This document shows positions 26,690 through 38,700 of a DNA stretch of 64,000 nucleotides, in pieces (positions within the stretch are counted from its first letter, which is position 1; every line of letters begins with the position of its first letter). This DNA comes from Stercorarius parasiticus (lineage: Eukaryota; Chordata; Aves; Charadriiformes; Stercorariidae). Position numbers and translations under genes: made by a program. Below the pieces are notes generated by a model. It was given only the letters and a program-made list of their open reading frames with translations, was not told where the DNA came from and ran no database searches. The DNA lies in the NCBI GenBank assembly GCA_013396915.1, contig VWZL01002004.1, forward strand, positions 1 through 64,000, written 5' to 3'.

Positions 26690-26928
26690 AGACCTGTGGG
26701 ACTCCGTGTCAAAAGATGTGTGCCTTTTACTTCCACAACACGGATTTTAAGGGAGACCGAACAGGTACTTGGAAAAGATATCTATTGGGATAATTGAGAA
26801 GGCAAATCACAGGAAGCTCAGAAAATGCCCTAAACTGCTTCTGCTTGGAGGCTGAGAGATTATACTGGGTGAGGTAGACTCTTGATCTGAAATAGTATGG
26901 CCATCCCTATATTCTAAGATGTCACAGA
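26690..26928 (+). mobile_element. Old CR1/L3-type LINE 3' fragment
   Basis: The segment starts with CTGTGGGACTCCGTGTCAAAAGATGTG, matching the CTGTGGAACTCATTGCCACAAGATGT-like region of old amniote CR1 3' ends. It finishes with GAGAGATTATACTGGGTGAGGTAGACTC, then TGATCTGAAATAGTATGGCCATCCCTATATTCTAA. That ending matches the characteristic 'tactgg..tgga..attggtctgacccagtatggc.. ttcttatgttct' terminus. Divergence is high, so it predates the 24.9 kb and 61.9 kb copies. No coding capacity remains. Confidence 0.72.
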
Positions 26929-29900
26929 TGGCATTTTTTGGAGCCCAGGATCCTTTTTATCCTGCACAGTGTTAAGGTTTAGGGGCTTTAGGAAGGAGGG
27001 GAGAATTTTTCCCAGCTGCAGACAGAGCTCAGCTGAGATACTTAATAGATATTTAAAGTTCTCCCAGGAACCTGTTTGCTGGCTCTCGGGTTACAGTCCT
27101 GCTTGGTCTGGTATCTCTCTGTTGCAGGCTTACATTTGCTGAGCGTAACTGGTTGGATTACTTATTTGTTCCACTGGATAAACTTCCATATGGCATATAA
27201 ATTGCCCTATGTCATGCTGTCTCAATTCATGCCAGCAAAAGATGTAGTAATTTTTTAATTTTATAAGGTGAGTTTTCTTTCTGAAAATTACAGTGTTTTT
27301 CCAGCCATTTCACAGGCTTAGAACAGCAAATCTGTGTCTTGATTAGAAATGATTAGTTGCAAACAAATTATGGAAAAATAGCACAATTTGCAGATTTCTT
27401 TTGTAAAAAGACTGGTGTAATTTGATATTAGATAGGAATGCTAATAGTTTAGGAAATAATTTGTATTTACTCCATATTTTTTGTAATGCTATTTCACTTT
27501 TAAATAATTTTTATCTTCATATTTTTGCATGTTTCACTTCTTGGACTTGTGGAATGAGGGAGAAAGAGATCAACTGCAGGACAACAGTAGAAGATTGTCC
27601 CTCCAGCTCCCTCTTTCCTTGGAAAGAAAAAGGCAGGCAGGCAAAGAACTGACCTGGTGCTTCATGTTGTGAATGATGGTACAGGGAAGAAGCAGTTGTT
27701 AATAGTTAACCCAGTCACAAGCAGATTGCTAATGGTCCCATTTTCAATAAAGCTTTTGCTTTGAAGGATGTAAAAGAAGGACAGAAGGTGTCCTGAGCAG
27801 GGAATCTGAGTACTTTTGGTCACCCTGAGTAAAATCATTAACATAAAAATTGCTTTCCTAATCATTACATCACTCTAGCCAAAAATCAATTAGACTTATC
27901 AGAGATTCTGGTGAAACTTTTCTCTCATGACTACAGCGGGTGTTCTGTATACTAGTTCTCTCCAAAAATTAGGCCTCCAAAAATTTTGCCTAAGAGTAAA
28001 GCATAATTTAACCAGACTAATAGTAACTCTTAATTAAGATGTATGTTAAAGACTTAAGAAGGGAGTACCTGAAAGTAAATATGGTAAGAAATTCTATTTA
28101 GGGCTTGGAATTATTCAGTCTGAAGAGAAAAAAAAAAGTTACAAATTTCCATATCTCTTTATAAATTATTAATTCCCTTATGTCATTTGTAAAATTAAAA
28201 TTTTTTCCAGTCTTAGCTTAGATCTCAACTATTTGATGACGTCTGCACTTTAGAATGATATTTGATTTGAAATTGTTATGATTGATTTTGGAATTGTTAC
28301 GAAGGGAGAAATTATAAGAGACAAGTTCAATTCAACTTCTATTCATTTTTCTGAGCCAAAATTTAAAACAGGAGGTAGTCCAAAAATATGTTTTACTCTG
28401 GTTTCTTTTTATTATATCATGGCTGTAAACTACAGATGAAACAGAATTCGCAGTGAATGGCGTGAAAAAACATTCACAAAGAGTTTAGTTATTTTCTCCA
28501 CTTTAACTAATTTAGATTAAGCCTGAGAAATTAATTCCTCAGAGGTAACTGTTCATGTAATTTTTATTCAAAATATGCAAACTAATACAATTTCCACTGA
28601 AGCGGTGTTTTACAGCTTTCATTTATTTAAAAGCTATTTAAGTATATAAAAGTATTTTAAAGATAATCCATTAGCCAAACTCTAAAGTCTCTAAGCAAAG
28701 GTTTTCCTAGATGGTAATTCCTTGATCTTCCCCCCAGCCCCCCCTTTTTTTTTTCTCCACAGAGAAATGTTTAATTTACCACCAGATTCTCATTTAAGCT
28801 ACCGCATTCCCCCTGCCTCAGCTGAAGGTACTGCTTGGGAGGTGATTGCTGACACCTGGGCTCAGGATGCATTATAGGAGAAGCACTTTTTTTTTTTTCC
28901 TCCTGGAGGGACTGAAGTGGCAGGGTACATGCTCTTTCTTCAGCCATCTGATTTTTCTCCATGGTATGTAATTTACATTTAGAAATATCTTTGATAATCT
29001 AGTAAATCTAATAAGGTTACCCAAGAGCACGTTTCTTCTTCCTCAAATATTTTTCAGTTTTGTTATTGTTGTGTTTTTGTTATATTCATGGAAATTTGGA
29101 TTTAATTCCTCAATTGCTTGGTCTTTTCAGCCTGTGTTTCTTTTGGTGGGCAGCCTATTAAAAGGGAAAGCATAGAAGTTTTACTAAGTATAAAACGATC
29201 TGTTCAAGACTCACCATCTTGTTGCCCTCCAGGGAAAAAAAGAATGCCTCTTTGTGATTTATGTATTTTGCATGATTTTACTGCTGACTTGGTTAAGAGT
29301 GTCCTTGAAATTAGAGGTAGGGAAGCTTCCTGGGTGGCAGAAAGTAAAGGGATAACGTTCTGTGCTCTAAACAATGGCAATCTTCTGTTTGGATTTGAGA
29401 GGCTAGAAGAATACAGGATTAGAATGGATCTCATTTTCGGTAGTGTTGCCTGTTGGGGTACGACATCCTTTCTGACTTCCAATTTTCAACTGAAAAGGAG
29501 AAAAGGCTATATGGCCTAAAAGAGAAAGGGAATAGTATTAGAACACTAAATTTGGAGTGAGTTTTCTTTAAAGCCTTGCAAAACAAAGCTAACTTTCTTG
29601 TGTGTTGCAAGTAGAGGAACATATTTTTGTTGGATGATGATGATTGAGAGATTTATGCAAGTAGTGCTTCTGCATCTAATTTTCCATCAGAAGCATGCAG
29701 GTGTGTTGTATTAATTGATAGCACAGGTGCATTGAGGACAAATCAATTAGCCACTACAGTGCTAGTTTTCATGTATGTTGGGTATGGGTTTTGTGCATGC
29801 AAGTGGAAATACCCATATGCTTTTCATATGTCAACTCTGGCCTTCATCATCTTACAAATATGTTTCAAAATGTTGCTAAATTTCATGCAATTTGAAAGAA

Positions 29901-32900
29901 CAAAGCATTAAGGACAACAATTTCATGCTTTTGTGCAGTATAAACAGAAAACCCCAGAACTTTCCAGGCAAGGGAAGGGAGTGTGTCAAATTAATCTATA
30001 AAAGTCAGACAAAAGGACTTTGCTTGGAAAAGAAATGCAGAGTGGTTTTAATTAACATTTTGCTTCAGGTCATGCCATGTTCTTTCAATTAGGACTTTGG
30101 TGTAAGAAAGACTGTCTCTTCTTAAATGTCTTTACTCCTTTAAAGGGAAAGACTTGGTCATTTTCCACAGATGGGGGAATGGGATATTTTCAGTTGTCTT
30201 CAGTATGGGGGAGTTTGAATTGTGATTCTCTCTCAATTCTGAATATAATTGGAAATGGTTAGGATCAAGCAAATTTAAGTGCCGTTCTTAAACTCTTCAT
30301 TTTTCTTTCAGTTCAGCTCTCTTTTTGTTTTCTTCAGAATATTTTTCCATTGCAAAACTCCGGTATAAATAATTTCCCTGATGCTTTAATCACTGCTTTT
30401 TCTTTAAGGCTAATAGTTTGTCTGCAGTTACTGGAATGGGAATAGTTTTCTATGTGTTGTCTTTCAGTGTATGTCTTAAAGGACATATATCTTAAAGTTT
30501 TAGAGTTTGCAAACACATTGCTCCTTTCTCATTATAACAACTTTTTTAAAACAATAATGTGTTTCCTCAACATATGTGTGTGCTCTACAACGGGGCCTTT
30601 TTGTTTCTAACCTTCTAGTTCTGGGTGGAATGAAGTACTGAAGCAAACAGGAAGGTTTGCTGAGAAACTCCGCAAGAGTTCCATGACAATTTCCCCTTAG
30701 GTCCAAGCTATAGCCCACTTCTAGCTGATACATGCAGAATGAATGCCATAGTTCCCATTTCACCTGCTAAAACCCAAGTTAAACAAGTAAGAAGAATAAA
30801 CTAGCCTATCTCCACATCTAAAGAAGACTACAAAAGAACTGTAGGAATCTTATTCATTAACGTTTCCGATGTCCTCCACAAGCATGGGGTCATATAAATA
30901 TCAATCTTTACTTATGTACAAAATATATTAAATAGTTAGTCATGCATTCCTTAGCACTGAAATTTGTACTAGTGGAATAGCAGTGTTGTTACTGAAATGA
31001 TATTATAGACTGTAGATTAGCAGCACTGGGGGGGATTTTATTTTTTTTTTAAATACTACTTAAGTTCCAATCTCAGCCCTCAAAAGTTCAGAAATTCCAG
31101 ATTCAGAACTGCCCTTGCTATTGCAATTTGCCACGTTATGCATCTATCTTACTCTGCTTGTAAGACAAACATCTCGCAGAGAAAATTTTTGAGTAGTCCT
31201 CTAATCAGATAGTATCATAACATATTGGTATAAGGACATATAGGTAATTGTAAACCTGTTTTTGCCCAGCTTCTGGCTTAACCTTATAGACAGTGAAAAT
31301 TATATTTAGAAATTGTCTTTGAGCTGCTAGGTATTTTAGAAGAGGAAAAAAAAATAAAAATTCTTTGGCATGCTGCAGCCGCCCAAGCAGTGGTGTGAGT
31401 CTAGCTCCTTCCCATAGTTAGGGCCATCTTTTTCTTTTAACCAGTATCTTTCTGAGGAGTGCATGTGGCAGGGGAGGTCGTTGTTTTACGCACATCATTC
31501 GTCTTCAAAAACGGTGCCTTCTACTATTCCTTTGCAAACAATTTCAAATGCTTAAGGAAAATAATATTGGACCTTCTCAGGCAAAGGTCAGAGGAAGCTT
31601 TTAAGACTGAAAGATTTAGCCTAAATATAGGGCTTGCTATGAGATCCCAAAATAAGTGAAAAAAGAAAATAGCCTCAGTAGTCTTATAAATGTACCATTG
31701 AATGCATTGGTTTGAGCTTTGGTGCTGAATATTTTAACTTATTAACAATGGAAAGTGGAGAAGATTCTGGTGGAAAAGATATATACGAGAATATAGACAA
31801 TGTTAGTTCTTGTGGCCTATTAGATTCAGTTGTCAGAGCCTGATGTAATTTAATAGGCATGTCATAATACTTTATACTGTTATATTTACAGGCCAATGTA
31901 CTTATGGCAAGGTAGTTTGGTGGTTTTGGTTTTTTTTGTTTTTAAAAAAATACTGCCTAGAGGTGCCTGCGTTATTCACAGTATTGAACAGAAATTGTTA
32001 GTGCCTACTCAATAGTTGTGAGCTCCCTGATAAAGCTTGCTGTCTTGTGCATTTCCTTCAGCTACGTTTATTGTATTTAAACAGCAATGGGCACAATTGG
32101 TACCTTGTTGCTCTCTGAGTATTTAGCCATTTACAGGTGTTTGCCATCTAGGTTGGGTCCTATTTAATTTTTCCTTGTCAACTATAGAATACTGTACTTC
32201 ATTGCAAATAAGACTCAGACGTGAAATCAATTTGTTGAAAGTATTTTTTACTTTCTAGCTGTTAGGAAATGCAATATATTATTGGTGTCATGTCTTAGCT
32301 CCTGGGCTGAGGCAAGCATATTGAATCAATTCCAAGAATGAAGATGACTGCTAACAATGCACAGTGTTATGGTTTCAAATCTCTATATATTTTCTTCCAG
32401 TCTGCATGCCCCTTCCCATCTGTTTCGTGCCTGAGTCAGCTGGTTTGTCTGTGCTGTAGGAGATATCATTAAGTATACAAAGCTTTGGTGTACTATGTGT
32501 GCTTTACCAAACAGGCTGGATACATCTGAGTCAATGTGTCTGTCTATGTAAGTGAACCTGTTTGGATCCCTTTAACTTCTCTCTTAAGAAGCACCTGGAG
32601 GGTGACAATTGCATTTGGGTCTCTTACGTTAATGTGACTGGAAAAAGGAGGTTGAAGACAGAAGGATGTGGTTAACCACAGAACCAAACATGTGTAGTGG
32701 AACTGCAGGGGCCCATCAGGAGAGGGTGAAAAGAGCTGCCAAGGGGGTGCATTTCTGGTGTACTGCAATAGCTTCAAGATCCAGCCTGAAGGGTGGTAGG
32801 CTGCAGAGTTTAACCTGTTGGAAAAAGGTTAGAAAGAGGAAAGATCAGGCCCGTCATTGAGAACTAGTACTCTCAAGAGAGCTGAGGGGAGATGGCAAGC

Positions 32901-35265
32901 ACAGCTTGACCCAAACAAATCGCAGTCCCAGCACTGGGAGAGCTTTGGCCTGCGGGGAAGCTAATCCCTGGAGATGCTGGCATTGCATAAAAACACTTTG
33001 AATCAAACTCAGCACAGAGAATCTGCACAGCTCTGATTGAAACAGCCTTTTGTTGTAATGAAAAGAAAGCTGCAAAAGGCATGGTAAATGATGAATCTTT
33101 TCCTTTTATTTGGAGCCCACCATTGGCTTGCTAGTGTTATACAAAGAACACTCTGCACTCAAAGTCCATTTGAAATTTAGTCAAACATTGCAGCAAATGA
33201 TGTAACTCATTGCCAGGAGCTTCTCCAGACCTCTACTGTTTTATTTGTTTATTAGTAAGGCATGTTTCACAGTGCAACTTCTTTTTTCTCCTTTTCTTTC
33301 TTTCTTTTTTTTTTTTAATTTACAGATTCTACGTTTGCGCTTCTCAAATATTTTCTACTTAGGGCTTTGCTTAAAGCAATTCTAATCAAATGATTGGTTT
33401 ACTTAATATCCTTAAATCATGGATTTGGATCTTCTTGACATGTAATAATTTTCCATGTTCATTAAAACCACAGCTCTTCAGCTTTAATAATTGCTTCCAG
33501 GCTCTTTAGAAATAAATAAACGCTGGACTCCTCCATTTGACGCATCGCTATATCCTTTATCATGAGCTGTAATCCTTACTATTCTTTCTAGTCTTCTGCT
33601 TTTATCATTCTAAATACTTTTCGATCTCAAGTTTTATGACACAGTAAATCATCTCAAGAGTACATAACTGAACTTTGACCTTATGAAGGCATTCAGTCAG
33701 ATCTGTTTACAAAGATGTTTAGGATCATTTATGGCTTTTGAAAACAATTAGGGAACTATGTATTTTTTTTTCTTCAAGTTACATATAAACGTTTGTATGC
33801 ATATGCTTGTTTCTCTGTGTGTAAGAAATATGCTTACTGGTTCTATGGGAGAAAAGGTTAGATGCATTAGAAACACTACAGAAAACCTGTTCCAAATTTT
33901 TCTTTTGTTGCTGCAACACTTAGAGGCTTTTTGCTGAACCAAAATCACAGGTCAAGTTAACTTGAATTTAGGGACAGCTTTAACTGGTTCTTCTCTCTAC
34001 CAGCTACTTCAGCATGTCTAGCTTAACCAAAAGGACTCCAAAAGGGATGCTCCATGGCCTATTTGTCTTTTTAGGAAATCTTTTGCTGTAGGGAAAAAAA
34101 AAGAACACAAACCAAAAACACGTCTTCAAGTTCTAGCTTTTCTTGAATGCTGTGTGAATATAAAAATTAGTCAAGCCTTAAGTCACTCCTGGTCATGTTT
34201 TGTTTGCGTACAAGCTGGTCCCAGCAGCCAAACCTACATAAATAAACTGCTACAAGAACCCTGTCTGCCTTACTGAGTCTCCCAGCTCCCAGCTTCAAAG
34301 ATTTTCCAGAGCTTTGCTGATGCTTTTCAGCCTCCCCATATCTCTTGAAGACACCAAACGAGATACTGGGGCTGTAGCAAGCAAATGTGGAGATAAACCA
34401 AGGGTTGTATTGTGAGGATACAGTATTTTGCAATGCGTCTGAGATCTGCAAGTTGTTGGCATCCCTGTAGATCCCCTTGAGCACAAGAGAATATAGTCTA
34501 AATGTGATATGCTGTCTTTTTCCTCCAAGCGTCCTAGATTCCATGACTCCCATGACAGCTACAGAAATATTTGCAGTGCGGAGGATTTTCAGGAATATCT
34601 TTCTCTTCAATTTCCATTTGAGTTCAGGTTTTAATGTCTAAGATGCTCTTAGCAGAAAAGATGTACTTGGTTTGATGGGGTTTTTTTATTCATCTGGTGA
34701 GAATTTTACAAAATCCACCTGGAACTCAATTAGACATCTCAAATGTAGAAAGTTGAGTTGACCCATTAAAGATGTATATTCATAAGTATATAATCATGCA
34801 AAAGATGAGTTGTGCCTGAAAATGTTGGCTCCCACATGCAAGGAAGCCTTGTCTTCATTGTAATGCCTTGTTTTTACAGTATTTGAGCTACTACTAGAAT
34901 ATATCAGATCCCAGGGTGGGATCCTTGCAGCTGACTAATAGATGTGGCTTGTGACCGCTGGGAAGACCTGGGTTGTGAATATGAAGTATTTTTACTACAG
35001 ATATCTCCTGATAATGTGAAAATGTAGGACCTGTATGTTTTTATATGCATGTCTGTGAGTAAATACCCTCTTCCTTTTGTCTGAAAAGGACTGGTTCATA
35101 TTAATACTATCTTGTTGCAACTGTTGTTCAAAAAGTGACTTTTCATGCTGGGCCGTTAACAGCAATAGTAGACCATGCAAAACAGGAGAGGCATCCCTGT
35201 TCTGCTAAGTGTGGTAACAACTTGACTAGAATAGTGTGTCAGGTTTGGGGCTTTCATCTCAAGTA
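26929..35265. other. AT-rich unique DNA, no gene recognised
   Basis: No gene, RNA gene or clear transposon is seen. The longest open frames are 29118-29519 plus (133 codons) and 34167-34610 minus (147 codons). Neither resembles a known protein, and both overlap other frames. A pyrimidine-rich stretch ending in AG precedes the first (around 29116-29131), but no partner exon can be shown. A repeat-free block at 32854-33085 is a candidate conserved element. T-rich tracts occur near 31922-31950 and 33296-33317. Confidence 0.55.
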
Positions 35266-35712
35266 GAATTGGGCCCATTAGAGGGGTTCCAGATGAGGGC
35301 AACAAAAATGATCACAAGTCTAGAAACGATGATCTACCAAAAAAAGGTCAAAGTAGTCAAAACTGCTTAGTCTAGAGGATACTGGGATCACCAATGTAGT
35401 CATTGTCTATTAAAAGACTACTGAAAGGAGAAAGGGTGACTTTTCCCCACATTTGCGTGGCGTAGGAGGACAATAAGTCCTATGGGCTGAAACTGCAGCA
35501 AAGATGACTTGGATTAGACTTCAGGAAACCTAACAGGATGGTGAAGTACTGGAGCAGGCAGACCTGCAGATTGTCTGTCATGGGAGGCCTTCGAGAACAG
35601 ATTGTGTCATTCCAGACCAACAGTTGCTTAGGTATAACTGATGTTACCTCATGGCAAAGAAATAGTCCAGACGACTTTTTAGAGGTCCTTTTCAATCCTA
35701 TGGTTTCTCTGA
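35266..35712 (+). mobile_element. Old CR1 LINE 3' fragment, about 450 bp
   Basis: Several blocks follow CR1 order: GAGGGCAACAAAAATGATCA and TCTAGAAACGATGATCTACC near 35295-35339, CTTAGTCTAGAGGATACTGG near 35367, GGGCTGAAACTGCAGCAAAG near 35485, TGGATTAGACTTCAGGAAA near 35510, GAAGTACTGGAGCAGGCAGACC near 35541, and AGAGGTCCTTTTCAATCCTATGGTTTCT at the end. These equal the last part of CR1 ORF2 and its 3' UTR in an old amniote-type subfamily. Substitutions and small indels break the reading frame. The element is 5'-truncated, and its tail is degenerated to CCTATGGTTTCT. Confidence 0.85.
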
Positions 35713-38700
35713 GGACCTGATTTTATTAAATGGAAGGTAGTTCTCCAGCATGACACAGATTGTACACTGGCCCTTATGGTTTGCACGTTTGGTGTGTTTT
35801 TAGAGCATAGAGCTTTACAGGAAAATGCAGCTGCCTATTGACCAGCAGCTGGCACTAGCTCCTTCCCGGCTTGCCAGCAAAATGCTGCTGACCAAAAGGA
35901 ACAGGAGGTTCTTTAATTCCCTGGTTGTGTGCAGCCATAACACTCCAGGCTTCAAAGGGGAAGGAAGCGTGAATGCTCTGTGTTCAGATATTAAATATTG
36001 CTGTCTAATAAAAATTGACTGGAAACACACTTCAGAGTGTCCAAACTCTTCTGTTGGAAGCAGTGGTTATCAAACCATCAGTTTGATGCTTGCCCAGTTA
36101 ATGTAGGCCTACTTTAGCTTATCTGAATTCAAGTCTTTTCAGAGAACGCTGCTTCTCAACCTTTTTAGTGTTACTGCTTTTTTTCTTCCCAAATAAGGAA
36201 GCTTTAACCACAGTGTCTGCCTGCCAAACTTTAGCTTTTTGGAGCTGCAAATATGAAGCAGGATGCTATCTGTTTTTATGAGGTCTTTCTGTTATTTCTA
36301 TAATCCTCAGCCAGCCAAGAACCCCTCATTTATCCTCCTGTTCTAATCCTGCTGTGTAAACAAAAGGCAGACACAGGCTTGATTCCAACTCAGCTAAAAG
36401 TTGGAGCAACTTAATGTATAAACATAACTTATAGATGGACCTATTTTTTAGAAACACGTATCTGTAAAGAAATTGTATTACTGTCCTCTGCTCTTTGAGG
36501 AACACCTGAAGAAATGTTACTTTCTCAAATGTATTTTAATTTGTTTTACAGGAGGGCCTAGAGGCCTCAATTAACAATTAGGGTTTTGTTATACCAGGTG
36601 TTGAGCAGTGCCTATGCTGAAGAATTTGTTTACTTTAAAAGCAGATGAGGAGCTGTCTAAGAAACATGGAGGATGATAGTGAAAATAATATGAAAATGTA
36701 CATAAAGGTTTATTTGAAATGGAGTGAAGTCATATTTGTAGAAACCGTAAGATTTAAAAAAAAAAAACAAACCACCAAACAACAAACGCATAAAAAGATC
36801 ATGACATTACTAACCCTCTCATTTGTTTGTTGTGGCCTACTCTAGTACAAGAGGTACCCCAGCATTAACTCCTACTAAGTGAACACAGGCGGTTGTAAAT
36901 CTCTTCTTTTCAAGTGAAGACCTCTGTGTACTATTCTAAAGGCTGATACTTTCCCTAATTTATCAGCTTGTTTAAATGTAGGGCTTTTAAAAATATGTTT
37001 AATGACTCTACAGTGCAAATTATAAAGCCTTTAGTTTCCTCAAGATTTTTTGTTAAAAAAAAAAATAAAAAAAAAAGAGTCCTTGGTTCTTCCTCAGACC
37101 CTGAAATGTTGCAGATAACAGGATGAAAATCTGTCCAAGTCAGAGGTAAAATTTCCATTAACTTCATGAGGGATTTGGCTCCATCAGTATTCAAAAATAC
37201 AAAAGTTACACTGAGATTTCTGATCTTATTTAGGAAAATAAGGCCTTCCTTTTTGCAATGGACCTATCTGTGAAGTACCAAGAGAATTTCTAACAAAGCC
37301 TGCAGTGCAGGAGGTTATTGTTTACCTGTTGTCAATTAGATTTGATTACAAATTATATTAAGAACATGAGACAATTATTCTTATGTCTTGGTTACACATT
37401 GATAGTGCACTGTTGTGGTTTCCCCTGTTCCTTGAGTGAATTTAAAGTAACATTTAATATAGTAGAAGAGTAGAGTTGGTTTTGTTTTGCTTTAATCTGC
37501 AAGTGATGTTCATACTGATTTAAAAGCTTTGATGTTGCAAAGCGCCTTGTTGCCATAAATTTGTAAATGAACAGTAGGTATAGCCTCATAAAACTAAACA
37601 GAAAGGTTGTATGAAAAATGTAAAGCAATATAGTACTAGAAGTAGCATCCTGGAAAGAGGTCATAAAAGTAACAGGAAACTATAAATTTTTGGTTAAAAA
37701 GGCTTATAAATGAGTTTGATTCTTATATCGAATAAACAAACTTTAAAATAAACAGCATCTTAATTCTCTCAAATCAAGCCAGATAGAACACCGCATGAAC
37801 AGTGGAAATAAGCATCTAATCTTTTTAAATTACCCAAAATCAATGGAAATATTCAACATGTGAGAAACTTGAAACATTTTGTGACATAATATTTGTCAGT
37901 GATCAGTAAACCCATTTAGTACTTTGTCTTTTGATGAGGTTCCAGAAGCTGCACAATTTCAATAGCCTCTGAAATCTTAGGGACAAATATTTTCATTGGA
38001 TCCATTTTCTGCTCTTCAGTAAGACTTTAAATGAGTAACAGTTCAGACTTAAATACATTTATTTGCTGACTTTTCTTCTTAAAAGCAAAGAAACTAATCT
38101 TTGGCTGAAGTTAAGCCTGTAACTTTGTAACAACATTAATGCTATGTCAGTTAACGCCAGCAAGGGATTTCAAAATCCATGGATGTTAAAACGTCTAACA
38201 AATATAAAAATTGTTTTAAAACATTGTCAAACAAGAATGGTAGACAGAGATCCACAAAAAGAACAAAAACTAGTTTGTAGATAGTTTGCCACCAAGCTGC
38301 TTGCATTCAGAAATCATCAGATAATGCACGAATCCTACCTACATGAACCAAAACAAAAAAAAAAACCCAAAGAAACATTAGAAAAGGAAAAGAAGCTGGG
38401 TACATAAAGCCACTGGCTAAATCGTTAGTAAAAGAACTTGGCTTTTAAGAGCTGGACTAATTGCATACATTCCTCAAGCAAAATGGAACCTGACTGTGAA
38501 AATGTGGAGATTGACAAAAATCAGGACAAAATGAATCCAAAATATCAATAAACCTATTAAGAGCCATGTGAGAAACTGATCGATAGGGCAGGCAGTAGGG
38601 CACAGCTGCTGAACAGTCCACTTTAATACCATCAATAGCCCATGGGGAAAACTCAGCCTGTTGGTTTGGGAGCATGAAAGAAAAAGATTAACTGTAATGG

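Noticed and set aside
29118..29519. 133-codon plus-strand frame after a pyrimidine-rich CAG
   Set aside because: No known domain, an overlapping frame on the opposite strand, and no exon context. Left as chance.
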